From assembly GCF_024464185.1 (NCBI RefSeq), contig NZ_JANHAU010000002.1, forward strand, positions 930,001 through 994,000: a DNA stretch of 64,000 nucleotides, given 5' to 3'. Under the pieces are notes generated by a model. The model had not been told where the DNA came from, made no database searches, and worked only from the letters and a program-made list of their open reading frames with translations. Source of the DNA: Haloarchaeobius salinus. GTDB lineage: Archaea; Halobacteriota; Halobacteria; Halobacteriales; Natrialbaceae. Both the position numbers and the translations under genes were made by a program. Positions 1-8,194 of the stretch are shown piece by piece. Within the stretch, counting starts at the first letter, position 1; the number at the start of each line of letters is the position of its first letter.

Positions 1-627
1 AACAACGCCGCGACACCGGTACCACTCGTACACCGTCGCTTTTAGAAGAACACTCAGGACGGCGTGTCGCGCAACAGTTCTCTGTACTGCCCCTGTTTCT
101 ATCGACCCGATCCCGTGCAGTTCGCACCACCCCTGGAGTTGTTTGTGGAGCGACTCGGACAGTTTCGTGTCGAATGCTGGACTGATGGTGACTGCTGCCC
201 GTTGAACGTCCTCGATGAGTTCATCCGTGACGACCGGTGCGAAGGTTCGAGAGGCTGAGTCCCACTCGTAGCTGAGTCGGTCGAGTACACGCTCGGTGAC
301 TCGGTTCTTTACTGCGGGTTTCCACACCTCGATTCCAACGTCTGCAGCAGTCTGGTACAGCTCTCGCTTCGAAAACGGTGCTGGAATCTCGTGTCCGTCG
401 CTCGTCAACCGCTGGATGACGGTGTCTACCTGTTCACGCCGCCGTGCGTCCAACCCTACTGGAGCGACCGGTGAGTGGGCTGTCCCGCCGCTCGTTATCG
501 GGGACGGGACAGGGGTTGGCGGATACGGACGAGCGTCGCTACTGGTTCCCCGGCGGTGAAGCCGGTTAGTTTCTTCTGGGTCTCTCACATACCTCGCTGC
601 GGGCACGATCCGCAGTACGCCAGCCAC
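1..627 (-). CDS. Conserved hypothetical protein, C-terminus cut by the window edge
   Basis: Reading the complementary strand, a frame runs open from a GTG at 627 to the first base of the window, 209 codons with no stop; an in-frame TGA lies directly upstream of that GTG. Opening residues are VAGVLRIVPAARYVRD, followed by a Pro/Thr/Ser-rich linker (about residues 38-60) and then a basic-acidic helical part with SKRELYQTAADVG and VWKPAVKNRVTERV. The helical part could be a helix-turn-helix, but I recognise no family. Short plus-strand frames over the same bases have unnatural composition and look like shadows. The real length is unknown because the 3' end is outside. Function is not assigned. 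Confidence 0.6.
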   Translation of the reverse strand, partial: MAGVLRIVPAARYVRDPEETNRLHRRGTSSDARPYPPTPVPSPITSGGTAHSPVAPVGLDARRREQVDTVIQRLTSDGHEIPAPFSKRELYQTAADVGIEVWKPAVKNRVTERVLDRLSYEWDSASRTFAPVVTDELIEDVQRAAVTISPAFDTKLSESLHKQLQGWCELHGIGSIETGAVQRTVARHAVLSVLLKATVYEWYRCRGVV

Positions 628-666
628 TCAGAGAGGAGTGGTTTCCGAGGCAGCCGCTGACCGACG

Positions 667-981
667 CTACGTTTCGATCAGGTGTCCGAATTCCTCGACG
701 ACGATCTCGCCGTCAATGCCGCGTTCTTCGCACCAGTCCAGCGCCGCTTCCTCATCGAGAGAGTCGATTTCCGCACCGCCTGTCGTACCGCCCCCGCTAC
801 ACGACTTGGCGTATTTGGTTGCCGCACCGCCCTCACAGTGGAGGAAGTACTCCCCGCCTGCGGTCCGGTATAGCGTTTCGATGAGGTAGTAGAGGTCACC
901 TCGATCCGCGTTTGGAGCATACTGGGCGATCTGTTCGGCTCGGTCCGTGTCGTACAGTTTCCGGTCGATGACGCGTTGCAT
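667..981 (-). CDS. Small conserved protein with YDT...AGGEYFLHCEGGA pattern
   Basis: Encodes 104 residues beginning MQRVIDRKLYDTDR. I chose the ATG at 981 rather than upstream in-frame codons because an AT-rich box (TTTTTATTTAA on the minus strand, about 1002-1012) sits about 25 bases before it, the spacing of a leaderless haloarchaeal gene. The layout KLYDT, then LYRTAGGEYFLHCEGGAATKYA, then an acidic stretch with EEAALDWCEER, resembles small proteins seen in mobile regions of both Firmicutes and haloarchaea (family memory, no biochemical role known to me). A glycine/serine-rich SCSGGGTTGG loop separates the halves. An 8-bp inverted repeat lies about 60-80 bases upstream. No function is assigned. 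Confidence 0.65.
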   Translation of the reverse strand: MQRVIDRKLYDTDRAEQIAQYAPNADRGDLYYLIETLYRTAGGEYFLHCEGGAATKYAKSCSGGGTTGGAEIDSLDEEAALDWCEERGIDGEIVVEEFGHLIET

Positions 982-1039
982 CGTAGACCTGGAAATTACA
1001 TGGTTAAATAAAAACCCTCGCCCTGAGAACTCGATATTT

Positions 1040-1059
1040 CTAACGCCACAGGGCGTTAG
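1040..1059. promoter_or_regulatory. Perfect 8-bp inverted repeat, possible operator
   Basis: CTAACGCC at 1040-1047 and GGCGTTAG at 1052-1059 are exact reverse complements with a four-base spacer. It lies just upstream of the TATA-like box of the small gene that starts at 981, so an operator is more likely than a terminator, although a hairpin in a transcript from the right cannot be excluded. Confidence 0.4.
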
Positions 1060-1316
1060 AAGCACGAATCCGGATTCACGGCATGGCTGTCCGACTGACA
1101 GCACGACCATATCGCCGATAGTGACAATATGGGAACTACTTTACCCGCGAAAAGACGGTGGAGCGCTCAACACACCGCGCGCATCACCGGGAATCCCTAC
1201 CTTCCTCGATGAAACCTTTGGAATGCCAGTACAGCACCGAGGAGGTGCGGAATCTGGAAGGCGACACGCATCAAAACGACTCAACCAGACGCTCTCTGGA
1301 CCGGAGGCCGGAGTAC
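1060..1316. other. Intergenic stretch with no supportable gene
   Basis: I see no convincing coding frame, RNA gene or repeat here. Short open frames on both strands have the composition of noise. It separates the small protein gene from the ATPase relic and may be more of the same decayed DNA. Confidence 0.4.
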
Positions 1317-1600
1317 TCAATCCGCCGTGAGGGGATCGTCGATGTCCGGTACGCTGAACAGGGACCAGGAGTCGTCGAGGTGGTCTTCGAGTCCGTTGGC
1401 GTATCTATTTTTCGAGAACGGGCGAACCGTTCGTCCCGGTCAGCCGGTCCCCCAGGGGACGTGCTCGGCCTTCGTTCGTAGGCTCTCGACGAGGTCTTCC
1501 CGACTCAACGTCGCCCATACACGAAGATGAAGTCCGAGCCTGGGAACTCCACTGCGTCGGTGAAGGTATCGAGTTCCGCCTCCCGGTCGTAGACGATCAT
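1317..1600 (-). pseudogene. Relic of an archaeal AAA ATPase (DUF234-type)
   Basis: An ATG at 1600 starts MIVYDREAELDTFTDAV and reaches FIFVYGRR, the typical N-terminus of archaeal ATPases just before the Walker A loop. An in-frame TGA follows; the bases after it still read VGKT, so the P-loop is interrupted by a stop. In a second frame the sequence then gives LVESLRTKAEHVPWG, and in a third FSKNRYANGLEDHLDDSW and LFSVPDIDDPLTAD before a stop at 1317. Those pieces match the C-terminal part of the same family (rLxxKAexVxWg, FSkxxF...L). The intact protein is about 450 residues, so most of the middle is missing. Assignment rests on family memory; the broken frames are seen directly. Confidence 0.6.
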
Positions 1601-1606
1601 ACTTTG

Positions 1607-1619
1607 AGTAATGATTACT
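1607..1619. promoter_or_regulatory. 6-bp inverted repeat next to the ATPase relic start
   Basis: AGTAAT (1607-1612) and ATTACT (1614-1619) flank one base, seven bases upstream of the relic ATG. It may be a remnant operator. Between here and 1774 I see nothing else. Confidence 0.25.
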
Positions 1620-1774
1620 GCGATAATGACCTAAACACTCGGTCACCCAGGTCCACCCGACAGTTGCTCGGACTGCGAACAGCGTCCCGAACCAAGCCTG
1701 GCGACATATGCAAGCGAATCAGGGCTGGAGAGACCGGAAGACCGTCCGTCAGTCCAATCGCGCGGTTTTGACTG

Positions 1775-4700
1775 TCACTCTTCGAATCCGGGACCGACCG
1801 TGAACGAATCCGGCGCGCAGGCCAGTTGGTTGTGTTGACACCACTGACAGTGGTCACCAGCAGTGTACCGACCGAAGGCGAACTCGACAATACGGGTTAT
1901 CGACGCCGTCACGTCGTCCCTGACCGCCGCCAGGTCAGCGTCGCTGAATGTTCGGGATTCGACCGTCGGCCCGATCTCACCGACATAGGCGTATCCTGCA
2001 CGTGCGACAGGTTCATCGTACAGGTCACGACATGCCAACAGGTAGATCGGGAGTTGCTTGTCGTCCGCTAGGTCGCGGTGACGTTCGGTGGCCTTGTAGT
2101 CGATGACGAGCAACTCATCGTCTGGCGTCCGGTAGACGGCGTCGATGTATCCGACGAGTTCGTGCCCATCGATGTCGAGTTCGAACTCTCGCTCCGCATC
2201 GATGAGCTCGTAGCTGGCGAGGTCTAACTCGAAGTACCGGTCGATACACTGTTTCGCCGCCGGGAGTGCGTCCTCGGCTCGGCGTTGACTGGCGAGGCGC
2301 TCACAGATTTCGTACCACTCCGCACGCCGGTCCACAGTTTGGTTCGCGGCTTGCTCTGCCGTGTCGTGGAACAGCAACCCGATCTCACGTTGCGAAACAC
2401 CATCCCGGGCTTCATTCGTCGCGTCCTGATAGTCGGGGAATGCGTTGACCACGTAGTCCAGGTAGTGGCTCCGCGGGCATTCCTCGTAGGCTGCCAGCGA
2501 CGTGTAGCTGTGCGAGAGCGACGGCGACGGTGTCGACGGGCCGTTCAGCGACGTCACTTGGAGGGTCTCTCGCTCGGCTCTCGGTGAAAGATCTCCGTTG
2601 AGGGTGGCTGTTGCGAGGTCTAGCACGCGGTCGCGCGCAGCTTCGACTGCGAGCTCGTCGCCGCCGTGAGTGACGGTCCCTCCAATGCGCCCGACAGTCT
2701 CGCTTGCCAGCGTGTCTGTCCAATCTGCCGCATCATCCGGGAGGCACTCCTGAACGTCGGTCCAGAGCGGGAGCTGCCCGCGCGCTGGCTGCCACGGGAT
2801 TCGGGCGGGGAGAATCTCCTCGACGGCCTCCGAAACCGGGTGCACGTCCGCAGCATCGTCGTCATCCTCGGTACCGCCCTGGAGGACAAGGACGTCTTCG
2901 GCGCGCGTGATTCCGACGTGGAACACGCGCCGGGTTTCACGCCCGTCACGCTCGACGAAGTCCTCGGCGAACGCCGCCTCCGCGCCATCCGAGAGCCCCG
3001 TTTCGAGTGCGTCGTAGGTCCGTGAGCTCGGGGCCCACTCGTCGGCCGTGACTTGCGGGATGAGGACGACCGGGAAGTCCAGGCCTTTGCTCTTGTGGAT
3101 GGTCATCACGTTGACCGCGTCGTCGGCGATGTCCGGCTGACTCGTCGGTGTCGAGCCGCTCTCGTCGAACAGGGAGTCGTAGTGTTCGAGCGAGTCGATG
3201 AACTCCGGCGTGAGCGGTGGTTGAACAGCACTGTCCCCGTACTGTTCGATGACGTCCTCCAGCTGGGCGAGATCCCGGCGCTCCTGTTCGCTGAGGTACC
3301 ACTCGATGTTCGTGATGTCCGTGAGTTCGCGGTACAGGTGACTGAGCGACGCCGAGTCACGGATGGCGAGGAGCTCTGTGACGTGTTCGCGGGCTTCTGC
3401 GACGCGGTCGGGTTCCTCGAACTCGTCGAGCGGCGTCTCGCGGAGCGTGTCCACGAGCGAGTCGTCGCCCGCGTTGAGCGTACGGAGATCCGCATCGCAG
3501 AGCCGGTACCGCATCAGGAGGACGCGATTCCAGCTCACCTCGTCTTCGGGCCGCGCGAGCGCCTTCAGGTAGGCAGTCACGGTGCCGACGCCGACTGATT
3601 CCGTAGCCAGATCACCAGCAACCTGGTACGGGATGCCGGCATCCTCGAACTCCTCGATGACCGGCGTCGCGTGGTCGTTCTTCCGGACAAGCAGGGCAAT
3701 GTCGCCGGGGTCGTACGCCTCGTCGAGGGTGTCTGCTGCGCCGCTCAGAAGATTCTGGACGACGGTGCGAAGCTGGATCGCGCCGTCCGCATCGTCATCG
3801 TCCGGGAGCTCGACGGTGGCGACGGTGTCGCCATCGTACTCGGGTTCGTCGACGCGTTGCAGTGTCTTGTGTCGTTCGCGGTGGTCGAGCTTCTGAATTG
3901 CTTCGTTCGCCAGGTTGAGGATCGGCTGTCGGGACCGGAAGTTCTCTTCTAACGGTTCATCTTCGAGCGCGGCGAACGCGCGGTCGAGTTCATCAGTGAT
4001 GTTGGCGACGTTCGCGCCACGCCACTCGTAGATCGCCTGATCGTCGTCACCAACGACGAACAGGTTGTCGTCGGTGACCAGCGACGTGACGAGGTCGAAC
4101 TGCAGCCGGTCGGTGTCCTGGAACTCGTCACAGAACACGTAGTCCCACCGGTCAGCGATTTCCTCGCCAACCGGCGAGTCCATCAGTGCGGCCGTCTCCA
4201 CGACGAGGCCGTCGAAGTCGATGAGGTTCCGCTCGTCGAGTTCACGCTCGTACGCCGAATAGCCCGCCGTCAGGTCACGGGCCGTGAGACAGTCCGAGAG
4301 GAACGAGTCGAGATGGTCCGTGAGTTCGAGGTCGAGATCGTCCGGAATCCCCTTCGGCGCACCGTTCGCGTACCCCCCTAGTAGGTACTTCGGGAGCTTG
4401 TACGCGTTGTCCGGCAACGCTTGATCGCCCGCCTCGTGGGCTTCGAACGCTGCTTCCAGTTCGTCGCAAAGCTCGATGATGCGGTCGAGGAAGTCGCGTG
4501 CGCTGGCTTCGATGCCGTCTGTTCCAAGCGCGTCGCGTTCAGCGACAAGGTCAGCACGCGCGTCTGGAAGTGAGTCCAGCACGCTTGACACGGACCGGCC
4601 GCCGAGGTGGTCGCTGGCAATAGCTTCGACGCGCTCCGAAAGGTCGGCGAGTTCGTAGACGCGGTCAGCAGGGCCGAGGAACGCGTCGATGTCGTCGGGC

Positions 4701-5230
4701 GTGATGCCGCTACGTTTCATCGACCCGATGAAATTGAGCAGCTTCGACGCAGCCCCTGACGCGTACCCGTCGCTCCCGTACACGTTGGGTTTCACAGACC
4801 GGTATTCGATGTCCTCCAGGACGTCCAGCACGATGGCGTACTTCTCGGCGTCCGTGGCGACCTCGAAATCCGGATCGATCCCAGCTTCGTACGCGTAGTC
4901 GGTGAGGATCTCGTTACAGATGGAGTGGTACGTGTACGCGTCGATGTCGTATCCGGCCGCGCCGAGTTTCGCGTTGAGTTTCTCACGCATCGAGTCCGCA
5001 GCGTTGTTTGTGAACGTCAACGCGAGAATCCGGTCGGGGGACACGTCCTCCTCGTCGATGAGGTGCTCGATCTTCCGAACCATCGTGAACGTCTTCCCCG
5101 TCCCCGCCCCGGCGAGCACACGCATCGGGTACGCATCGGAGTTGATGATCTCCCGTTGCTGGGGCTCCGGTGACACGTCCTCTTCCGGAACTGGGAACCA
5201 CGACGGATGCTCGTCACCGTCGTCGCTCAT
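1775..5230 (-). CDS. AddA-like UvrD/REP helicase fused to Fe-S PD-(D/E)XK nuclease
   Basis: 1151 residues from the ATG at 5230, which overlaps the stop of the upstream nuclease gene as ATGA; an upstream in-frame start would add 11 residues. Superfamily 1A helicase motifs are in order: Walker A GAGTGKT (41-47), DEFQD (368-372), GDDDQAIYEWRGA (394-406), ENFRSRQPIL (about 429-438), MTIHKSKGLDFP (709-720) and HVGITRAED (771-779). A C-terminal RecB-family nuclease has GYID (D1030) and IDYK (D1044, K1046), with cysteines 918, 1128, 1131 and 1138 placed as in the 4Fe-4S clusters of AddB, Dna2 and Cas4. The protein should unwind and cut duplex DNA ends, as AddA does. It is the last gene of the Argonaute operon, so it may process DNA for guide loading or finish target destruction; that link is inference. 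Confidence 0.9.
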   Translation of the reverse strand: MSDDGDEHPSWFPVPEEDVSPEPQQREIINSDAYPMRVLAGAGTGKTFTMVRKIEHLIDEEDVSPDRILALTFTNNAADSMREKLNAKLGAAGYDIDAYTYHSICNEILTDYAYEAGIDPDFEVATDAEKYAIVLDVLEDIEYRSVKPNVYGSDGYASGAASKLLNFIGSMKRSGITPDDIDAFLGPADRVYELADLSERVEAIASDHLGGRSVSSVLDSLPDARADLVAERDALGTDGIEASARDFLDRIIELCDELEAAFEAHEAGDQALPDNAYKLPKYLLGGYANGAPKGIPDDLDLELTDHLDSFLSDCLTARDLTAGYSAYERELDERNLIDFDGLVVETAALMDSPVGEEIADRWDYVFCDEFQDTDRLQFDLVTSLVTDDNLFVVGDDDQAIYEWRGANVANITDELDRAFAALEDEPLEENFRSRQPILNLANEAIQKLDHRERHKTLQRVDEPEYDGDTVATVELPDDDDADGAIQLRTVVQNLLSGAADTLDEAYDPGDIALLVRKNDHATPVIEEFEDAGIPYQVAGDLATESVGVGTVTAYLKALARPEDEVSWNRVLLMRYRLCDADLRTLNAGDDSLVDTLRETPLDEFEEPDRVAEAREHVTELLAIRDSASLSHLYRELTDITNIEWYLSEQERRDLAQLEDVIEQYGDSAVQPPLTPEFIDSLEHYDSLFDESGSTPTSQPDIADDAVNVMTIHKSKGLDFPVVLIPQVTADEWAPSSRTYDALETGLSDGAEAAFAEDFVERDGRETRRVFHVGITRAEDVLVLQGGTEDDDDAADVHPVSEAVEEILPARIPWQPARGQLPLWTDVQECLPDDAADWTDTLASETVGRIGGTVTHGGDELAVEAARDRVLDLATATLNGDLSPRAERETLQVTSLNGPSTPSPSLSHSYTSLAAYEECPRSHYLDYVVNAFPDYQDATNEARDGVSQREIGLLFHDTAEQAANQTVDRRAEWYEICERLASQRRAEDALPAAKQCIDRYFELDLASYELIDAEREFELDIDGHELVGYIDAVYRTPDDELLVIDYKATERHRDLADDKQLPIYLLACRDLYDEPVARAGYAYVGEIGPTVESRTFSDADLAAVRDDVTASITRIVEFAFGRYTAGDHCQWCQHNQLACAPDSFTVGPGFEE

Positions 5231-6132
5231 CGGCGCACCTCCGTCGACAAGCGGTCCGCACACATCTCTCGATAGTCACAGTCCGGGCACGCCTCCTCGT
5301 TGATGAGCTCGAACGGCTCCGGCTCGAAGGTCTCGCCCGTGATGCCGTCGTGTGCATCCCGTATGAGCGCCCAGATCGTGTCATAGTGGTCGTCGTAAAT
5401 CTCAGTCGTTTCCCGACCCCACCCGCGGGCAGACACATCGTACCCGGTAGGGGTACTCTCGAACGACGTGCTGTTGAGGAGACCGTAGAAACTGAACCGG
5501 ACCTCCATCCCGTCCTCGTAGAACGGTTCGTTCTTCACGCCCTCGATGTACGCTGCCGTCTGGAACGCATTCCGCACACGCTTCGGCTCGTGGGCCTCCC
5601 CGTCGAGATGCTCGCCGAGATACTCAGCTGTCCCGTCGGAGAGCATCCCGCGTGTTTTCCGCTTGTAGTCGAAGATGTGCAGGCCGTCGTCCGTCCGGAT
5701 GACGTTGTCTGCTTTCCCGTGGAGTCCTCGCCCATCTACTTCGCACTCTACCCAGCACTCGGTGGCGATTGAGCGACGGGCGTGGTCGATGCCGACACCG
5801 CCATCGGGCGCGAAGAACGACTCGATAGCAGCCCGGTTCTCAGCACGCTGGTACTCCTGGTGCGCAGCAGATTCGTAATCATCCGCGGTGCTGTGCTCCT
5901 CCCACTTCGCATCGAAAATCCGCATCGCCCGGTCGTGAATATCTGCCGGGTCGTCGTCGCGGTCGGTCGCCTCACACACGTCCTCGATTGTCTCGTGGTA
6001 AATCGTCCCCTGGTTGAGGTAGAGTTCGGTTCGGTCCGGTGCGTTCACGTCTTGAACTTCTCTGTAGTCGTACAGTCGTGGACACGTCGCGTACGTGGCT
6101 AACGCCGACGGTGAGAGCGACTCCTGGCTCAT
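5227..6132 (-). CDS. RecB/Cas4-family Fe-S exonuclease
   Basis: 301 residues. YATCPRLYDYREV near the N-terminus (C17) and CPDCDYREMC near the C-terminus supply four cysteines with the spacing of a 4Fe-4S nuclease. IFDYKRKTRG supplies the D-x-K core of the PD-(D/E)XK site, preceded by HGKADNVIRT. These are known features of the nuclease domains of AddB, Cas4 and Dna2. Its start overlaps the stop of the AddB-like gene (6129-6132, ATGA) and its stop overlaps the start of the AddA-like gene, so the three are translationally coupled. In bacterial AddB the nuclease is the C-terminal domain of the same chain; here it appears as a separate subunit, which is why I read these genes as a split AddAB complex. 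Confidence 0.85.
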   Translation of the reverse strand: MSQESLSPSALATYATCPRLYDYREVQDVNAPDRTELYLNQGTIYHETIEDVCEATDRDDDPADIHDRAMRIFDAKWEEHSTADDYESAAHQEYQRAENRAAIESFFAPDGGVGIDHARRSIATECWVECEVDGRGLHGKADNVIRTDDGLHIFDYKRKTRGMLSDGTAEYLGEHLDGEAHEPKRVRNAFQTAAYIEGVKNEPFYEDGMEVRFSFYGLLNSTSFESTPTGYDVSARGWGRETTEIYDDHYDTIWALIRDAHDGITGETFEPEPFELINEEACPDCDYREMCADRLSTEVRR

Positions 6133-8189
6133 CGCCGCACCTCCCCGTTAGCGAACTCGACGCGCGCACGCAACGCTTTCCGGAGGTCCTCGCCACGCGC
6201 TCCGCTCTTTTCGAGCAGGTCCTGGATCTCGCCGAGCTCCGCTTCTACCTCGTCGAGCGACACCGTCACGTCCTGACTGTTTGCGCGCCGCACCTGGGCG
6301 AGCGCGTCGTCAACCCGCGACAACAGGAAGTCCTCCGCCGCTTGCTCGCTCGTGATGTGTGGGTCGTCAGCGTCGGTGACCCACGGCAGGCGGTCATACG
6401 CCTCTGTGAGGAACCGCGACGCCTGCGCACGCTCTTCCAACGCAGTGTCTTCGAACTCGTACAGACAACAGTACAGGTGCTCGTCCGCAGCGCCAGCCCC
6501 AATCGCTAAGCGTCGCCGCGCGTGTTCCGTGTGGTACCGCGCGAACGGCCGGCTTGACGCCGTCGATGTCGTCGGGAACGTCGCATCCACGTCCGGTTCG
6601 TCGATCTCCGTGACACTAGGGTAGTCCGGCATCGCCGCGACCCGCTCGGTCGGGAACAACCGCGTCAGGAACGGGTCACCCGGGTACTCACTGTCGACGA
6701 GATTCACGAGAAACACCGCGCGGAACGACTCGTTCTTGATCGCCTGCAAGTGATCGACGCGGACGCCGCCGTCGAGGTCAGTCGCGCTTGTCTGGTTTTG
6801 TTGCGGTGCGTACTCGTGGGCGCGTTCGAGCATCTCCTCGACGGACTCCCACGTCGCATCCACGAACGCCGTGTCTTCGAGGAACTCGGCCATCCGAAAC
6901 GCCCGCTTGATGTTCCCGAACTGCGCCCGCGCGTTCAGCGGGGTCGCGCGTTCCGCAATCCGCTCTTTCAATCCCGAGTCAGTCGCCCACCAGCGAAGCC
7001 CATCTTCGAGGCTGTCCATCTCGCGGACGCGATCCAAGCGCTCCGTATCGATCTCCGGGCCGTGGTCGGGCACTTCACCTTCGTCGTCGGCAGCAAGATA
7101 CCGGACGGCAGCGAGAAGTTCCCGAATCGCAGGGTCGTCCCCGAATCCAGTGACAGTCGTCGATTCCGCCGGGATCCCGGTTTGTTCGAACGCTTCGATA
7201 GTGTCCGTAACCGCACTCCCGCTTTGCTTCGTGGCGACCGCGATATCGTCGTAGTTCCAACCCGACTGCCCGACGAGGGCTTCGATCTCGTTGGCAACCT
7301 CGGCGAGTTGCTCGTCACTGGAGTCCGTAGCGAGGACGGACACCGACCCTGTTTCCGGGTCTGCCGGGTCAGTTTCGTCGGCGAAGTACGATGCTGTGGC
7401 AGCCGGTCGCGTCGACGGCGTCTCTGACGCTCCGTGTCGGGACTCGCTGAAGGAGACGTAGTCCGTAACGGGACCTGTCTCGACCCATGTGCGGCGTACA
7501 CTCGCGTTCTCTTCGGCGATACAGACGAGGTCACAGTCTCCTGCGAGCGCGTCGAGATACGCGCGGTCGAGCGGGAAGAACTCCTCAAACTCGACTGCGA
7601 GTACCGCCTCGAAATCGACGACATCCTCGCGGGCATCCCCGGTGAGGACATCGAGCGCTTCCGAAATGAGTTGCCCGCGTTCCATGTGGCCGTGCTCGGC
7701 TAACCACTCGTGGAATGCGTCGAGCGCAGCCGTGATGTCACGGAGTTCTGGGGTTTCGTCAGGCGTGACTGTTTGCCAGGAGATCGTGCTCATCACGGCA
7801 TCCACGTCCTCGATGAATGACGGCTGTTCAGACGCCTGCTGGAGGTACTCCGTGTCCCACTCGTACTCTTCGAGGAATCGGTGGAGGAGTTCTCGCCGCA
7901 GCGCGTCGGAGAGAATGACGCGGTCATCGGTCTGGTTGAGGACATCGGTCGCGTGCACGACGAGTGAGGTCACGTACGGCGTCGCCGCACCCGGTAGTTC
8001 CTCACCTAAGGTCTCCCGGAACGTGTCTGTACTCGTCGGCGCACCCGTGACGACGAGCACATCCTCAGAATCGTGCTCGTCGAGGAGCGCTCGGTATTCG
8101 TCCCGCGCTGTCCGTTCGACGTTTTCGCCCCCGAACGGTGCCGTGACTAATGTCCCGTCGAATCGCCGATGAGGTGAGTGGTCAGACAT
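6129..8189 (-). CDS. AddB/RecC-like inactivated helicase subunit
   Basis: 686 residues. Recognised by overall layout: an N-terminal region of the AddB type (LVTAPFGG, VTSLVVHATDVLNQ, LLHRFLEEYEWD), a middle segment DDIAVATKQSGSAV and IPAESTTVTGFG equivalent to helicase motif IV, and AVFLVNLVDSEYPGDPFLTR equivalent to motif V. The P-loop position reads APFGGENVE and lacks the GK(T/S) needed to bind nucleotide, so the helicase is probably inactive, as in RecC and many AddB proteins. No cysteine cluster or nuclease motif is present; that activity is carried by the next gene. It starts five bases after the PLD-ATPase stop. Expected role is a scaffold for end recognition. The family call rests on motif order and context. 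Confidence 0.7.
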   Translation of the reverse strand: MSDHSPHRRFDGTLVTAPFGGENVERTARDEYRALLDEHDSEDVLVVTGAPTSTDTFRETLGEELPGAATPYVTSLVVHATDVLNQTDDRVILSDALRRELLHRFLEEYEWDTEYLQQASEQPSFIEDVDAVMSTISWQTVTPDETPELRDITAALDAFHEWLAEHGHMERGQLISEALDVLTGDAREDVVDFEAVLAVEFEEFFPLDRAYLDALAGDCDLVCIAEENASVRRTWVETGPVTDYVSFSESRHGASETPSTRPAATASYFADETDPADPETGSVSVLATDSSDEQLAEVANEIEALVGQSGWNYDDIAVATKQSGSAVTDTIEAFEQTGIPAESTTVTGFGDDPAIRELLAAVRYLAADDEGEVPDHGPEIDTERLDRVREMDSLEDGLRWWATDSGLKERIAERATPLNARAQFGNIKRAFRMAEFLEDTAFVDATWESVEEMLERAHEYAPQQNQTSATDLDGGVRVDHLQAIKNESFRAVFLVNLVDSEYPGDPFLTRLFPTERVAAMPDYPSVTEIDEPDVDATFPTTSTASSRPFARYHTEHARRRLAIGAGAADEHLYCCLYEFEDTALEERAQASRFLTEAYDRLPWVTDADDPHITSEQAAEDFLLSRVDDALAQVRRANSQDVTVSLDEVEAELGEIQDLLEKSGARGEDLRKALRARVEFANGEVRR

Positions 8190-8194
8190 GACTG

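Noticed and set aside
5170-7427. Long plus-strand open frames opposite the AddA/AddB-like genes
   Set aside because: They are Arg/Val/Pro-rich and mirror GC-rich codons of the minus-strand genes, whose motifs are unmistakable.
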